From Legionella lansingensis (lineage in GTDB: Bacteria > Pseudomonadota > Gammaproteobacteria > Legionellales > Legionellaceae), in contig NZ_LT906451.1 of assembly GCF_900187355.1 (NCBI RefSeq), positions 166,001 through 230,000 of the forward strand: a stretch of 64,000 bases of DNA, in the 5' to 3' direction. The notes below the pieces were generated by a model. That model had not been told where the DNA came from and made no database searches. It saw only the letters and a list, made by a program, of their open reading frames with translations. Below, piece by piece: positions 34,421 to 44,051 of the stretch. The first letter of the stretch is position 1. The number at the start of each line of letters is the position of its first letter. A program made the position numbers and the translations under genes.

Positions 34421-34856
34421 GCATCCCTTCTCCTACGTGTCGGAACAAATACACTGTAATCATGGCGGATAAAATAAAGATCACTGTTGCAGCAATGGAT
34501 CGCGGTGATAATCGTGCTATTCCACAAACGCCGTGACCTGAAGTACACCCCTGTCCCATCCTTGTACCAAACCCAGTCAGAAAACCACCAAGCAACAGCC
34601 AGTAAACAGGAAAAGAGTGGCGCAAAGGGAATTGAATGACAGGCATTAAATAAAATAAAAAGCCACCAATGATTAAGCCTAATAGAAAAGCGCTACGCCA
34701 GAAGGATGTCGATTTTTCAGGTGGTAAAAGACCATGCAAAAGACCGCTGATACCTGCGATTCGACCATTTAGCCATAGGAATAAAACCGTTGAAAGCCCG
34801 ATAAATATTCCACCGGTTAGACCACGATAAGGAGTAAAATAGGTCACATAATCCAT
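34413..34856 (-). CDS. YeeE/YedE-type sulfur transporter half
   Basis: About 147 aa with four or five hydrophobic segments and the signature GTRMGQGCTSGHGVCGIARL, the conserved Cys-bearing motif of YeeE/YedE (TsuA-like) thiosulfate importers. The frame reaches a TTG at 34928, but the ATG at 34856 (MDYVTYFTPYRGLTGG) gives the usual start. It overlaps the DUF6691 partner by 8 bp. Sulfur uptake is inferred from the family. Confidence 0.88.
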   Translation of the reverse strand: MDYVTYFTPYRGLTGGIFIGLSTVLFLWLNGRIAGISGLLHGLLPPEKSTSFWRSAFLLGLIIGGFLFYLMPVIQFPLRHSFPVYWLLLGGFLTGFGTRMGQGCTSGHGVCGIARLSPRSIAATVIFILSAMITVYLFRHVGEGMHV

Positions 34857-35011
34857 AAAATATGAGCCTTTGCAGAAACATGTAATAAGAGAAAAAATAT
34901 TATAGATACAAATTCTTAGGAAAACCAACTGACCTGTTCATAATAATTATGATTCCATTGATCCAAGATCGATGAACTATAATTCTTTTATTCGCTAGGT
35001 AGGAGCGGTGG

Positions 35012-36142
35012 ATGTCAAAGAAGCCGATTGAATCCATAAATGTTTTTTTATGCGGTGATGTTATGATTGGGCGTGGGATCGATCAAATTTTATCGCATCC
35101 GGTAAACCCTGAAATTTATGAGCCTTATGTTACCGATGCCAGAGATTACGTGCGACTGGCTGAATCAATGAATGGTCCTATCCCACGAGGTGTATCTGGG
35201 GATTATTTGTGGGGAGACGCACTTTTTGAGTTAAGACACCAAAGCCCTCATCTTTCACTGATTAACCTGGAAACAAGTGTTACCTCTCACGACACTCCTT
35301 GGCCATATAAGGGAATCAATTATCGGATGCATCCTAAAAACATCGATGCCCTAACCACCCCGCAAATTGATGTTTGTGCCTTGGCCAATAATCATATTAT
35401 GGATTGGGAAGTACAAGGTCTAAGAGAAACCTTGGCGACGCTAAGAAAGGCTCAAATTCAATATGCCGGCGCTGGGGAAAACTTGGATGAAGCACAAACA
35501 CCAGTCATTCTAGAACTGCCAGGGTGTCGTATATTGATTTTCTCTATTGGCGTTCCTTCAAGCGGCATTCCTCATATCTGGGGGGCCAAAGTCGATCAAC
35601 CTGGAGTGTGGCTGCTGAATGACTTAAGTGAACATTCACTAATGGAGGTTAAAGAAACAATTGAATGTTATCGAAAACCAGGTGATCTTTGCATCGTTAG
35701 CATTCACTGGGGAAAAAATTGGGGGTATCAAATTCCCTTGGCTCATCAAATCTTTGCGCAAGGCTTGATTAAATCAGCGCATGTCAATCTAGTACATGGT
35801 CACTCATCTCATCATCCAATTGGACTCGAAGTTTTTGAAGGGTGTCCGATTTTTTATGGATGCGGCGACTTTATAAATGACTATGAAGGAATTTCGGGCT
35901 ATGAAGAATTTAAAGGCCATTTATCATTAATGTATTTTTTGGAGTTTGATGTGAATACTCTAAAACTAAAGCACCTTTTAATGGTTCCTCTTGTTATAAA
36001 AAATTTCACACTTCATTACGCTCAAATGGATGACTGCAAATGGCTTATTAAGATATTACAAAAGCACTCCCCTCACTCACCCATCCAATGGTCATTGAAT
36101 GAGGACCATAAGCCAATTTATATAGAGGGTTCTGTTCAATAA
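35012..36142 (+). CDS. CapA-family protein (metallophosphatase fold)
   Basis: A 376-aa protein of the CapA/PgsA type. The core reads FLCGDVMIGRGIDQ, LINLETSVT, YRMHPKNIDAL, CALANNHIMDW, a later IVSIHWGKNWG, and HGHSSHHPIGLEVFEG. These are the metal-ligand blocks of the calcineurin-like fold. CapA proteins are tied to poly-gamma-glutamate synthesis, but no capBC genes are near and there is no membrane anchor, so it is more likely a cytoplasmic phosphoesterase-like orphan. TAGGAG precedes the ATG. Confidence 0.88.
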   Translation: MSKKPIESINVFLCGDVMIGRGIDQILSHPVNPEIYEPYVTDARDYVRLAESMNGPIPRGVSGDYLWGDALFELRHQSPHLSLINLETSVTSHDTPWPYKGINYRMHPKNIDALTTPQIDVCALANNHIMDWEVQGLRETLATLRKAQIQYAGAGENLDEAQTPVILELPGCRILIFSIGVPSSGIPHIWGAKVDQPGVWLLNDLSEHSLMEVKETIECYRKPGDLCIVSIHWGKNWGYQIPLAHQIFAQGLIKSAHVNLVHGHSSHHPIGLEVFEGCPIFYGCGDFINDYEGISGYEEFKGHLSLMYFLEFDVNTLKLKHLLMVPLVIKNFTLHYAQMDDCKWLIKILQKHSPHSPIQWSLNEDHKPIYIEGSVQ

Positions 36143-36282
36143 CCATGGCTTGCTTTTGTCTCTCTGAATCAAATCCGTAAGCTTTGCCAATTTCTTTACC
36201 GTGTATGCCATTTTGGATTCCTCTGTTTGACGATTGGCACCGTAAGGGGTAACGTTACGTGAGTGTCAACAGTTTTTCATTC

Positions 36283-37089
36283 TTAGCACGAGTATTTATC
36301 TGCGGCTTGAATAAAAATAGGTACAGCAAAATCAACCAACGATTTTACATCTAAGAGGTAACTCTTAGCTTGACCGATTCTTTTGGCTTGAAGACGATAT
36401 TCTTCTATAAATTTTTCAACGATGGTTGCAAAAAAGCGCTCAGGCCATTGTCGGATGCCAACGCTTGTATCGTATTCTTCGATATCGAACCAAACACGTT
36501 GTCCATCTTTAATAAGCGGTACTTTAAATCGCTTAATGCGCTTTTCCTTGATAGGAGCGATATGTTCTGCATAATGCAGGATGGTGACCTGATCTAAATC
36601 GGATTCTAAAATCAATATCTTCCCCTGGTTTTCATACAATTTAGCAAGAGGTGATCCCGACCCATAACCATAATTGAGCGGATGATTAGCTACCAGCCAG
36701 CTCGCTTTGTCACCTAAGGCAGCTATACGAGCGCCAGGGTTACTACTACAAATGACTCCTGGCCAGCTGCGAAAAAACTCTGCCAGAATACCATAATCAC
36801 GGCTCGCCCTGGCAGTCGCAGAATTAAAGGCAGGGCAATATTGGTAAATGGTATTTTCTTCATCTGTGGTGAATTTGCCTCGACCAACGGCTTCATATTC
36901 TGGTTCACAACCGACGTACATCATGAGGGTGCCACCTGGGGAAATAGCATCCATAATCGCTTGGTGAACTTGATCAGGCCCCCCTAATACCTTGCCTATT
37001 GCACGCATGGAAGCATGAACCATGATGACTTCTCTTGACTGAAGATCAAGGTGCTTTAACTGTGAAATAAGAGTATTTGTACTGATCAT
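36283..37089 (-). CDS. AAC(3)-type aminoglycoside N-acetyltransferase family protein
   Basis: About 268 aa, the usual family length when started at ATG 37089 (MISTNTLISQLKHLDL); the frame extends to an ATG at 37170. The family pattern is visible: VIMVHASMRAIGKVLGGPDQ, SPGGTLMMYVGCE, FRSWPGVICSSNPGARIAAL, and GYGSGSPLAKLYENQGKIL. Many chromosomal members act on other amines, so resistance is not implied. It is convergent with the CapA gene. A REP-like hairpin lies upstream. Confidence 0.88.
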   Translation of the reverse strand: MISTNTLISQLKHLDLQSREVIMVHASMRAIGKVLGGPDQVHQAIMDAISPGGTLMMYVGCEPEYEAVGRGKFTTDEENTIYQYCPAFNSATARASRDYGILAEFFRSWPGVICSSNPGARIAALGDKASWLVANHPLNYGYGSGSPLAKLYENQGKILILESDLDQVTILHYAEHIAPIKEKRIKRFKVPLIKDGQRVWFDIEEYDTSVGIRQWPERFFATIVEKFIEEYRLQAKRIGQAKSYLLDVKSLVDFAVPIFIQAADKYSC

Positions 37090-37180
37090 ATTTAGATTCC
37101 AATCATGTAATAAATTATTTGGCATGCCTAGAGTTAAACAATATAATTCTGAATCGATTTTTAAAGGCATATTAGCAAAC

Positions 37181-37212
37181 GTAGCCTGGGTTAGGCGAAG
37201 CCGTAACCCAGG
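37181..37212. repeat. REP-like hairpin
   Basis: GTAGCCTGGGTTA-GGCGAAGCC-G-TAACCCAGG. CCTGGGTTA (37185-37193) pairs with TAACCCAGG (37204-37212), with the GGC/GCC inner pair. The GTAGCC lead resembles the hairpins at 7955 and 23123. Confidence 0.75.
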
Positions 37213-37272
37213 TTTTCAGTTCCCTTGCCGCGGTTAGATGATGAAGATTGTTATATAAATAAGGACATTATT

Positions 37273-38256
37273 ATGCAAAGTAAACATGAATCAATTCCAG
37301 ATGATATCAAACCAAGCGTGACTGCATTGTCAGTGGCAATGGCGTTTGCACGCTCGCTTGATACAGGACATGTTTATTTATTCAGTAAACAAGAATTAGC
37401 ATTGATTAAACATTTCGTTAATATAGGAAAACAATCCCTCTACGGTTTTAATTGGGTATTGTCTGAGAGCTTGTCTCATATGCCTTACTCTATTCAGCAA
37501 TCCTTTTTTAATGCAGTGGTAGTTCCCGGTTATGATCAACTTATCATGCTGCGAAAGCTGATGATAAAAAATAAAATTGAGAGTGCTATTGAGGCAGGCG
37601 TAGAACAGATTATTTTTCTAGGTGGGGGTTACGATATTCGCGCTTTAGTCACTGCTCTTATTCATCCTGACATTAGAGTTTATGAGTTGGATCGTGGACC
37701 AACTCGCGAACATAAGATAAAAGGGTTAAAGACTATGCCGCAAGAAATCAGTTTAGAAGAGGGAAGTATTACTGAGCTTTCTGATGGTACGATCTCGGTA
37801 GGCAATAATTTAAAATATATTGAATGTGATTTAGGTAAGAATGATTTATTAAATACGCTAGAAGTTCATGGATTTGAAAAAGAAAAAAAGACCTTAGTCA
37901 TTGGCGAAGGGCTGACCATGTATCTCAGTCAAGAAGAAAATAGAGCATTACTAACGTCTCTTGCAAAAATATTAAAAGATAACGATGAAGTACTATTAAG
38001 TTTTATGTCAGAAATAGCATCTTCAAAAATTGCAGAGGCTTCTTTAAAGCGCTCAAAAGAAACGTATCGTTTTTCCTTGGCACCGCAAAATGTTATTGCA
38101 TTTGTTGAAGAGTCTGGTTTCTGTGTGGATAGAAAATTTGTGGCAGCGAGTATGTTAGATGAGGTAGGAGATTTATCAGCTGCAGACTATCATAAGAAAA
38201 ATAAAAATCGTCCGAAGGAATACTATTATTATTACAAAAATCCTCGCAAGAATTAA
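37273..38256 (+). CDS. SAM-dependent methyltransferase (leucine carboxyl methyltransferase-like)
   Basis: About 327 aa. The SAM site is IIFLGGGYDIRALV, followed by VYELDRGPTREHKIKGL, KYIECDLGKNDL and VIGEGLTMYLSQEE. This order marks the TIGR00027/LCM-type group of small-molecule or carboxyl methyltransferases. The substrate is unknown. The frame is open from 37225, but the ATG at 37273 has an AAGGAC upstream and gives the normal N-terminus. It stands alone, following a REP-like hairpin. Confidence 0.88.
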   Translation: MQSKHESIPDDIKPSVTALSVAMAFARSLDTGHVYLFSKQELALIKHFVNIGKQSLYGFNWVLSESLSHMPYSIQQSFFNAVVVPGYDQLIMLRKLMIKNKIESAIEAGVEQIIFLGGGYDIRALVTALIHPDIRVYELDRGPTREHKIKGLKTMPQEISLEEGSITELSDGTISVGNNLKYIECDLGKNDLLNTLEVHGFEKEKKTLVIGEGLTMYLSQEENRALLTSLAKILKDNDEVLLSFMSEIASSKIAEASLKRSKETYRFSLAPQNVIAFVEESGFCVDRKFVAASMLDEVGDLSAADYHKKNKNRPKEYYYYYKNPRKN

Positions 38257-38483
38257 AGGAAAAGAAAACCATAGAGGACGTAGCGGACATTACATTCAAT
38301 ATTCCGGATAACCCAGATGTCAGTGAATCACCATCAGGTTGTGTAACGATGTAATCATTTTATGGTTATGGCAAAAACTCACGAAAACGAGATCGGCCAG
38401 AAGTGAACATTTAAATATCTAATTGACAATATTTGTTGCATATGTTTGAATGAGCGCCTAATTTCAAGCAGAGGACCTAAATT

Positions 38484-38768
38484 ATGAACCCACAAAATCA
38501 CTTACTTGTTCGATTCTTACGTTTTCTTAATTTTAATAATGTCGCAGATCAGTATGTCAACTATCTTTTAGGTGGTAATGACGTAGATGTACATCCTGAT
38601 ATATTAGAAGCAGCTGATATGATTGTTAAACGAATGGCTATTCGTCCAGCTAATTTTCTCCAAAACCCAAATGACAGGATTGTATTCCAACGAGTGGCTG
38701 AACAATTCGACCTGTTTAATTTACCCACTGGTTTGGCCCAGCCAGCGAATAACCATTTAAATATATAG
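38484..38768 (+). CDS. Small hypothetical protein
   Basis: A 94-aa soluble protein with AGAGGA eight bases before the ATG. The sequence (MNPQNHLLVRFLRFLNFNNV... and DVDVHPDILEAADMIVKRMA) has no signal peptide, no Cys and no recognised family. It lies between the methyltransferase and the desaturase genes. Confidence 0.55.
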   Translation: MNPQNHLLVRFLRFLNFNNVADQYVNYLLGGNDVDVHPDILEAADMIVKRMAIRPANFLQNPNDRIVFQRVAEQFDLFNLPTGLAQPANNHLNI

Positions 38769-38907
38769 AAATTTATTGGCAGGGATTTGCCAAATATCTG
38801 ATTAAATCCCGCGTCTATTCATTCATTAGTTTTGATGAGCTACAGACTGCGGGACCGAACTAGTGTAAGATCCTTATTCAATTTCCAGTTCCTCAATGGA
38901 GCTTTTT

Positions 38908-40098
38908 ATGTTTGGTGTTTTAAACTTGCCGTTATGGGGCTATTTTTTAGTAGGCTTAATTCTCACACAAATTACCATTGCTTCAGTAACGATTTACTTA
39001 CATCGTTATCAAACACATCGAGCTTTAAAACTACATCCGATAGTTAGTCATTTCTTCCGTTTCTGGCTTTGGTTAACCACTGGGATGGTTACTGCAGAAT
39101 GGGTCGCTATTCATCGCAAACATCACGCAACTACAGATATTGAAGGCGATCCACACAGCCCTAAGATATTTGGTTTAAAAAGAGTTTTTTGGCAAGTGCC
39201 GGAATTGTACCGTGAAACTGCTAAAGATAAGGAAATGATAAAAAAATATTCTCATGGCACCCCAAATGATTGGATTGAGCGCAAACTGTATTCTCGCCAT
39301 AACGCGAAGGGCATATTACTGATGTTCTTACTCGACCTTTTCTTCTTTGGGAGCATTGGTATTACAATCTGGGCTATACAAATGATGTGGATTCCACTTT
39401 CTGCAGGTGTTGTTAACGGTGTGGGGCATTTTGCAGGATATCGGAATTTCGAATGTCCGGATGCTTCGACCAACGTTTTCCCCTGGGGATTGTTTATTGG
39501 CGGAGAGGAATTACATAATAACCATCATGCATTTGCTTCCTCGGCAAAATTCTCGATCAAATGGTGGGAAATCGATTTAGGTTGGCTTTATATTCGCTGT
39601 TTAGCCTTTTTGCGGCTTGCCCACGTTAAAAAATTGCCCCCCAAAATGGTCACAAACAAAGACAAATCATACGTTGACCTCGATACAGTAAAAGCAGTGA
39701 TCAGTAATCGCTTTCATATCATGTCTGAGTATTACAAACTCGTTATAAAACCTATCCTGCGTCATGAAAAAAGAAACAGCGATAAGAAGAAAATTGATAA
39801 ACAAGTGTTTAAACATGCGGGGAAATTATTACGACGAGAGGAGAAACTATTATCTCCACAGGCTAACTCCTATTTACAAGCCTTGTTGAATCGATATGAA
39901 AAGCTACAACTCGTGCATCACTATCGCCAGTCACTGCAAAATATTTGGTTAAAAACCTCTTCATCTCAAAATCAACTGATTGAATCATTACAGCAATGGT
40001 GTAAACAAGCAGAAGCGTCTGGCCTTGAGGTATTACGTCAATTTGCTTTGCAAATAAAATGTTATGTGCCTAAAAGCACACATTTGTATGATTATTGA
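38908..40098 (+). CDS. Fatty acid desaturase (acyl-lipid/acyl-CoA delta-9 type)
   Basis: A ~396-aa membrane di-iron enzyme that introduces a double bond into fatty acyl chains. The three His boxes are present: HRYQTHR, HRKHHA and HNNHHA, with hydrophobic segments before and between them. The C-terminal ~130 residues are a charged helical extension beyond the usual bacterial length. GGAG lies five bases before the ATG at 38908; the ATG at 38896 overlaps this site. It is convergent with the UMF1-type transporter gene. Confidence 0.92.
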   Translation: MFGVLNLPLWGYFLVGLILTQITIASVTIYLHRYQTHRALKLHPIVSHFFRFWLWLTTGMVTAEWVAIHRKHHATTDIEGDPHSPKIFGLKRVFWQVPELYRETAKDKEMIKKYSHGTPNDWIERKLYSRHNAKGILLMFLLDLFFFGSIGITIWAIQMMWIPLSAGVVNGVGHFAGYRNFECPDASTNVFPWGLFIGGEELHNNHHAFASSAKFSIKWWEIDLGWLYIRCLAFLRLAHVKKLPPKMVTNKDKSYVDLDTVKAVISNRFHIMSEYYKLVIKPILRHEKRNSDKKKIDKQVFKHAGKLLRREEKLLSPQANSYLQALLNRYEKLQLVHHYRQSLQNIWLKTSSSQNQLIESLQQWCKQAEASGLEVLRQFALQIKCYVPKSTHLYDY

Positions 40099-40114
40099 GT
40101 TTTCATCTAGTGGT

Positions 40115-41404
40115 TTACGTTTTATTTTGTTCATTCACGAAATATAATAAAGCGCCGCCGATAATAAAAAAGGGCAGGAGGATCGACATACCCCAGCGTT
40201 GACTGTCTGTATAAACGGTTACTAACCCTACTAATAGAGGACCTAGAAAACTGGTGGCTTTGCCAGAAAGGGAATATAAACCGTACATGCGAGTGATTTC
40301 TTCCGGTTTAGCCAAACGAGCGAGGAAAGTACGGCTGGCGGCCTGAGTTGGTCCTACAAAAATACCAATGACTGGTGCAAAAATCCAAAATATAAATGCT
40401 GATTTAACCGTTAGTAAAAAACAAAACGTCAGGGTTAAACAACCCAAGGCAATAAAGATTGTTTTCTTTGAACCAATCCAATCATCAAACCAGGAAAATA
40501 ATGCTGCACCAAATCCTGCTGTGATATTAAGAATGATCCCAAATGTCATGATGTCGCTGATACTTAATTTAAATGTGCCTGCGGCATAAATCCCGCCTAA
40601 TGCCAATACCGAATTCAAGCCGTCAATGTAGAAAATACGAGCCACTAAGAATAACAGTAGATCTTTTTGCCCAGGTAAGTTCTTTAAAGTGGTTAGCAAC
40701 TCTGCTGTTCCCTTTTTGATAGCAATAGCCATTGAAAACTGCTTACTTTTCTGCTGCTGAACAATGATGAATAAAGGTAAGCTAAAAATACAGATCCACA
40801 ATGCTACGAATAAAGTGATCGCACGAATATTCGCGTATTGTTCCTTCCCGAACCAAAGTCCAAAATCCCCCTTGATAAATACAACCAACGCAATGATTAA
40901 ACATAATAGCCCACCTAAATATCCACATCCCCAGGCCCAGCCAGAAATGCGTCCTATATAATTTGGGGGTGATAGTTTTGGCAAAAAGGAATTATAGAAA
41001 ACGGTACCGACCTCTAAAGCAAAATTACTAATGAATATACATGCCAAAGCCAGAGGAACGGAATTCTGATTAGGGTAGGCAAACCACAAACAAGCTGTCG
41101 AAATAATACCTAAGTAAGTAAAAAAGAACAGCCAGGATTTATGATAACCACCAAAATCTGCTAATGCACCAGCAAATGGACTCATCACAGCAATGAGCAA
41201 TGCTGAGGCTGAAATCGTATACCCCCATAGAGCGGTTCCTTCAATCTCATTGGCAGCTATTTCATTGGTAAAATAAGTAGCAAAAACAAAAGTAAATATA
41301 ACCACAAAATAGGATGAGTTGGCAAAATCGTATAATGCCCAGGCAATAATTTGCTTTATATTAACTTGCCTTATGTCAAAACCAGTATGCGTAATTGGCT
41401 TCAA
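40115..41404 (-). CDS. MFS transporter, UMF1 (Atg22-like) family
   Basis: A 429-aa, 12-helix transporter. The start QIIAWALYDFANSSYFVVIF is the defining UMF1/Atg22-type motif, followed by SASALLIAVMSPFAGALADF and a mid-protein YNSFLPKLSPPNYIGRISG. Atg22 exports amino acids from yeast vacuoles; bacterial substrates are unknown. It ends 16 bp from the convergent desaturase gene. Confidence 0.9.
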   Translation of the reverse strand: MKPITHTGFDIRQVNIKQIIAWALYDFANSSYFVVIFTFVFATYFTNEIAANEIEGTALWGYTISASALLIAVMSPFAGALADFGGYHKSWLFFFTYLGIISTACLWFAYPNQNSVPLALACIFISNFALEVGTVFYNSFLPKLSPPNYIGRISGWAWGCGYLGGLLCLIIALVVFIKGDFGLWFGKEQYANIRAITLFVALWICIFSLPLFIIVQQQKSKQFSMAIAIKKGTAELLTTLKNLPGQKDLLLFLVARIFYIDGLNSVLALGGIYAAGTFKLSISDIMTFGIILNITAGFGAALFSWFDDWIGSKKTIFIALGCLTLTFCFLLTVKSAFIFWIFAPVIGIFVGPTQAASRTFLARLAKPEEITRMYGLYSLSGKATSFLGPLLVGLVTVYTDSQRWGMSILLPFFIIGGALLYFVNEQNKT

Positions 41405-41530
41405 TTCCTTGCCCTATACTAATGAGCTCACATCATGTGATGTTTTAATTAGTGCTCTAAGTTACAATGTGAATCTTACTCCATCTTTTAATATTAGCGA
41501 AACTATAAATAGGGGACTGTTCGTTTAAAC

Positions 41531-41566
41531 GGTGTCACTCCCGCGCAGGTGGGAATCCATTCTGGA
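41531..41566. repeat. REP-like sequence
   Basis: GTGTCACTCCCGCGCAGGTG followed by GGAATCCATTCTGGA contains the short hairpin TCCC-gcgcaggt-GGGA. It resembles a common proteobacterial intergenic repeat. Confidence 0.55.
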
Positions 41567-41602
41567 GTAACTAAGGCCTCTCACAGCTTACAAGGATGTA
41601 AC

Positions 41603-42787
41603 ATGCCTCTGAAGAGAACATTATCTTTAACGCTCGTAACCTTTTATGGTTTAGGTACGATTTTAGGTGCTGGCATTTATGCCCTTGTAGGTGAAGTCGC
41701 AAAACAGGCCGAAGAATTCACACCGTTAGCATTTTTAATCGCCTCCGTCATTGCTTTTTTTACTGCTGCTTCTTACGCGGAATTAAGCTCGCGTTTCCCT
41801 CAAAGTGCGGGTTCTGCTCTTTATGTGAGAAGAGCGTTCGATCATGCGTGGTTATCAGGTTTAATTGGCTGGGTTGTTGTGTTAACAGGTGTCATTTCAG
41901 CAGCTACAATAGCTCATGGTTTTGCCAATTATATTGCTTTATTTTTTCCCATACCTTCCTACATAAGTATCACCATTTTAATCCTCATCTTAGGCGGTCT
42001 TGCTCTCTGGGGTATTCGTGAATCGGCTACGCTTATCATGATCATGACTATCATTGAGGTGGGAGGGATATTGATGATCATTGTTTATGGTCGCAGTGCC
42101 TTTACCCCTCTTAATATTTCACAATTGACTATGCCCCATTCCTTTGATGGGGTATTGCTCGGTGCCTTTATCGCTTTTTATGCATACATTGGCTTTGAAG
42201 ATATGGTGAATACTGCAGAAGAGACTATCAAGCCTGAGAGAACACTCCCTGTTGCTATTTTTCTCGCGATAGCAAGTGCCAGTATTTTATATCTGCTCAT
42301 CGCTTGGGTCATTGTTGCGACCTTACCTACAGACATTTTAGCCCAAAGCAATATACCGCTCGTAAAAATTATCGAACGGCAAGGACAATCACCAACACTA
42401 TTTACCTTAATTGCTTTGGTATCGATAACGAATGGAGTAGCGGTACAGATTATCATGGCGTCACGACTTATTTATGGTATGGCTAAGCAAGAAAATGCTC
42501 CGAAATTATTCTCGATCGTAGCTGAAAGAACTCAAACACCCGTTTATGCCACCCTGTTAGTTATGTTTATTATTTTAGTGTTCGCATATGCATTGCCAAT
42601 TACCACACTGGCTAAATTAACCAGTAGTATTATTCTTTGTATTTTTATAATGATTCATGTCTCTCTCATTAAAATTAAGCTTAGAGAAAAGAAAAAATCG
42701 GGCACATTCTCATTACCTATCATTTTCCCTATAATCGCGATTGGTTTAACAGGGGCTTTTTTAGGAATGCAATTCTTTCTGAATTAA
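41603..42787 (+). CDS. APC-superfamily amino acid permease
   Basis: About 394 aa with around 12 helices. The N-terminus TLVTFYGLGTILGAGIYALV and the following AFFTAASYAELSSRFPQSAG are the signature of APC amino acid/polyamine transporters. GFEDMVNTAEE matches TM6. The start at ATG 41603 has AAGGATG upstream; the frame alone would extend to 41549. Substrate unknown, though Legionella relies on amino acid import. Confidence 0.92.
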   Translation: MPLKRTLSLTLVTFYGLGTILGAGIYALVGEVAKQAEEFTPLAFLIASVIAFFTAASYAELSSRFPQSAGSALYVRRAFDHAWLSGLIGWVVVLTGVISAATIAHGFANYIALFFPIPSYISITILILILGGLALWGIRESATLIMIMTIIEVGGILMIIVYGRSAFTPLNISQLTMPHSFDGVLLGAFIAFYAYIGFEDMVNTAEETIKPERTLPVAIFLAIASASILYLLIAWVIVATLPTDILAQSNIPLVKIIERQGQSPTLFTLIALVSITNGVAVQIIMASRLIYGMAKQENAPKLFSIVAERTQTPVYATLLVMFIILVFAYALPITTLAKLTSSIILCIFIMIHVSLIKIKLREKKKSGTFSLPIIFPIIAIGLTGAFLGMQFFLN

Positions 42788-42826
42788 ATCAACGTCATAG
42801 ACAACGCAAAAATATGAGTAAGAACA

Positions 42827-43276
42827 TCAAGGTCTTTGTTTACTCTCAAGTTGTCGTTGACGTTCGACTACACCTGAGACATTGCCTAGCATTTCAGCTA
42901 AGAGATCCGTAATATCGTCAAGGGTGATGATTCCTATTAATGTGTTTTTAATGTCTACTACTGGTAAACGACGTACCCCTTTTTCTCGCATCAAATCAAG
43001 AGCATCTAAAAGACTATCGTCTTCATGAACGACCATTAAAGAACGGGTGACAATGTCACGTGCGGCCAGGTCATCAGGGTTTAAGCCTGGTACCATCACT
43101 TCAATGACTAAATCACGGTCAGAGATAATCCCCACGGGAGTTTTTTTACCATCTTGTTCTTCAACCAAAATGACATCACCCACATGATGCAAACGCATAA
43201 GCTCTGCGACCTTTTTTACCGACTCGTCGCTCATGATCATGACGACTTCTCGATTACAGAATTCACCTACTCGCAT
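42827..43276 (-). CDS. CBS-domain protein
   Basis: A 149-aa protein made of two CBS motifs: MRVGEFCNREVVMI...PVGIISDRDLVIEV, then ARDIVTRSLMVV...RRLPVVDIKNTLIGIITLDDI. CBS pairs bind adenine nucleotides and act as energy-state sensors. It has no enzyme domain. It lies 29 bp downstream of the HPF-cold-shock gene on the same strand, so both are probably part of a stress or stationary-phase transcript. Confidence 0.92.
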   Translation of the reverse strand: MRVGEFCNREVVMIMSDESVKKVAELMRLHHVGDVILVEEQDGKKTPVGIISDRDLVIEVMVPGLNPDDLAARDIVTRSLMVVHEDDSLLDALDLMREKGVRRLPVVDIKNTLIGIITLDDITDLLAEMLGNVSGVVERQRQLESKQRP

Positions 43277-43305
43277 AACACCTCCTTTGTGTTAAGATGA
43301 TCAAA

Positions 43306-43872
43306 CTACCGATGAGTCGTATTTTCAACATAGACGGTACTAGCAACAGGTTCCTCAGCATTAGCATTCTCTACTTCTGCAAAACGCACCCTGTCGCCAA
43401 CTTCGAGCTTGGTAAAGTCATAATCAATTACACTATGACTTGTAAAGCGAATTTGTCGTCCGTCTGGCGTTTCGATATAACCATAATCGGCAGGGGGACA
43501 AACTTCAAGCACATGGCCGTAGAGCGGCTGTTCATGATGTTTCACCTCGCCACGACGTTGTCTTGCATAACTTTGAAGTTGCCTTTTAATCGCATTGAAA
43601 GCATCCCGTATTGCGACATAAACATCTTCATGAGCATGATGTTCCGAACGTTCGCGACTTGCTACCAGTTCAGCATCCGGTACAGTGAGATCAATGCGGA
43701 CATGATAAAGTTTTCCCTTATGATGATGTCGGTGAGGAGATTCTATAACTACGCGGCAGGCCATAATCTTATCAAAATAGCGTTCCAGTTTTTGAGCTAA
43801 CGAGCGGGCTTTTTGCTCAGCAGTGGGTGAGGGCTCCATATTGCGAAATACCACTTGAATAGGAAGTTGCAT
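43306..43872 (-). CDS. HPF/RaiA-type ribosome-associated factor fused to a cold-shock-like domain
   Basis: A 188-aa protein. Residues 1-105 match the hibernation promoting factor fold (PIQVVFRNMEPSPTAEQKAR, LYHVRIDLTVPD, DVYVAIRDAFNAIKRQL). Residues 118-185 (YGHVLEVCPPADYGYIETPDG, RQIRFTSHSVI, VGDRVRFAEV) look like an OB-fold cold-shock domain. The fusion could place an RNA-binding module on hibernating ribosomes. The N-terminal domain alone would be normal HPF length. The CBS gene follows directly. Confidence 0.9.
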   Translation of the reverse strand: MQLPIQVVFRNMEPSPTAEQKARSLAQKLERYFDKIMACRVVIESPHRHHHKGKLYHVRIDLTVPDAELVASRERSEHHAHEDVYVAIRDAFNAIKRQLQSYARQRRGEVKHHEQPLYGHVLEVCPPADYGYIETPDGRQIRFTSHSVIDYDFTKLEVGDRVRFAEVENANAEEPVASTVYVENTTHR

Positions 43873-44051
43873 GTTCTACCCTCCTTGTTATTGTGCTGAG
43901 ATTGAGATCATGTGCCCCTTTTTGATTTATAGTCAAAAAAAGCTCTTCTTTCAATATAGGGCGGCAAAAGAGATATAGGCAAACGCTTTAATATATACCT
44001 GGCGCCGTTTTTTTAGTTACAATAAATTCTTTAATTTTCGTCGAGGGAATT

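Noticed and set aside
35012..36142. CapA protein as part of a poly-gamma-glutamate capsule locus
   Set aside because: No capB/capC-type synthetase genes are nearby and the protein lacks a membrane anchor.
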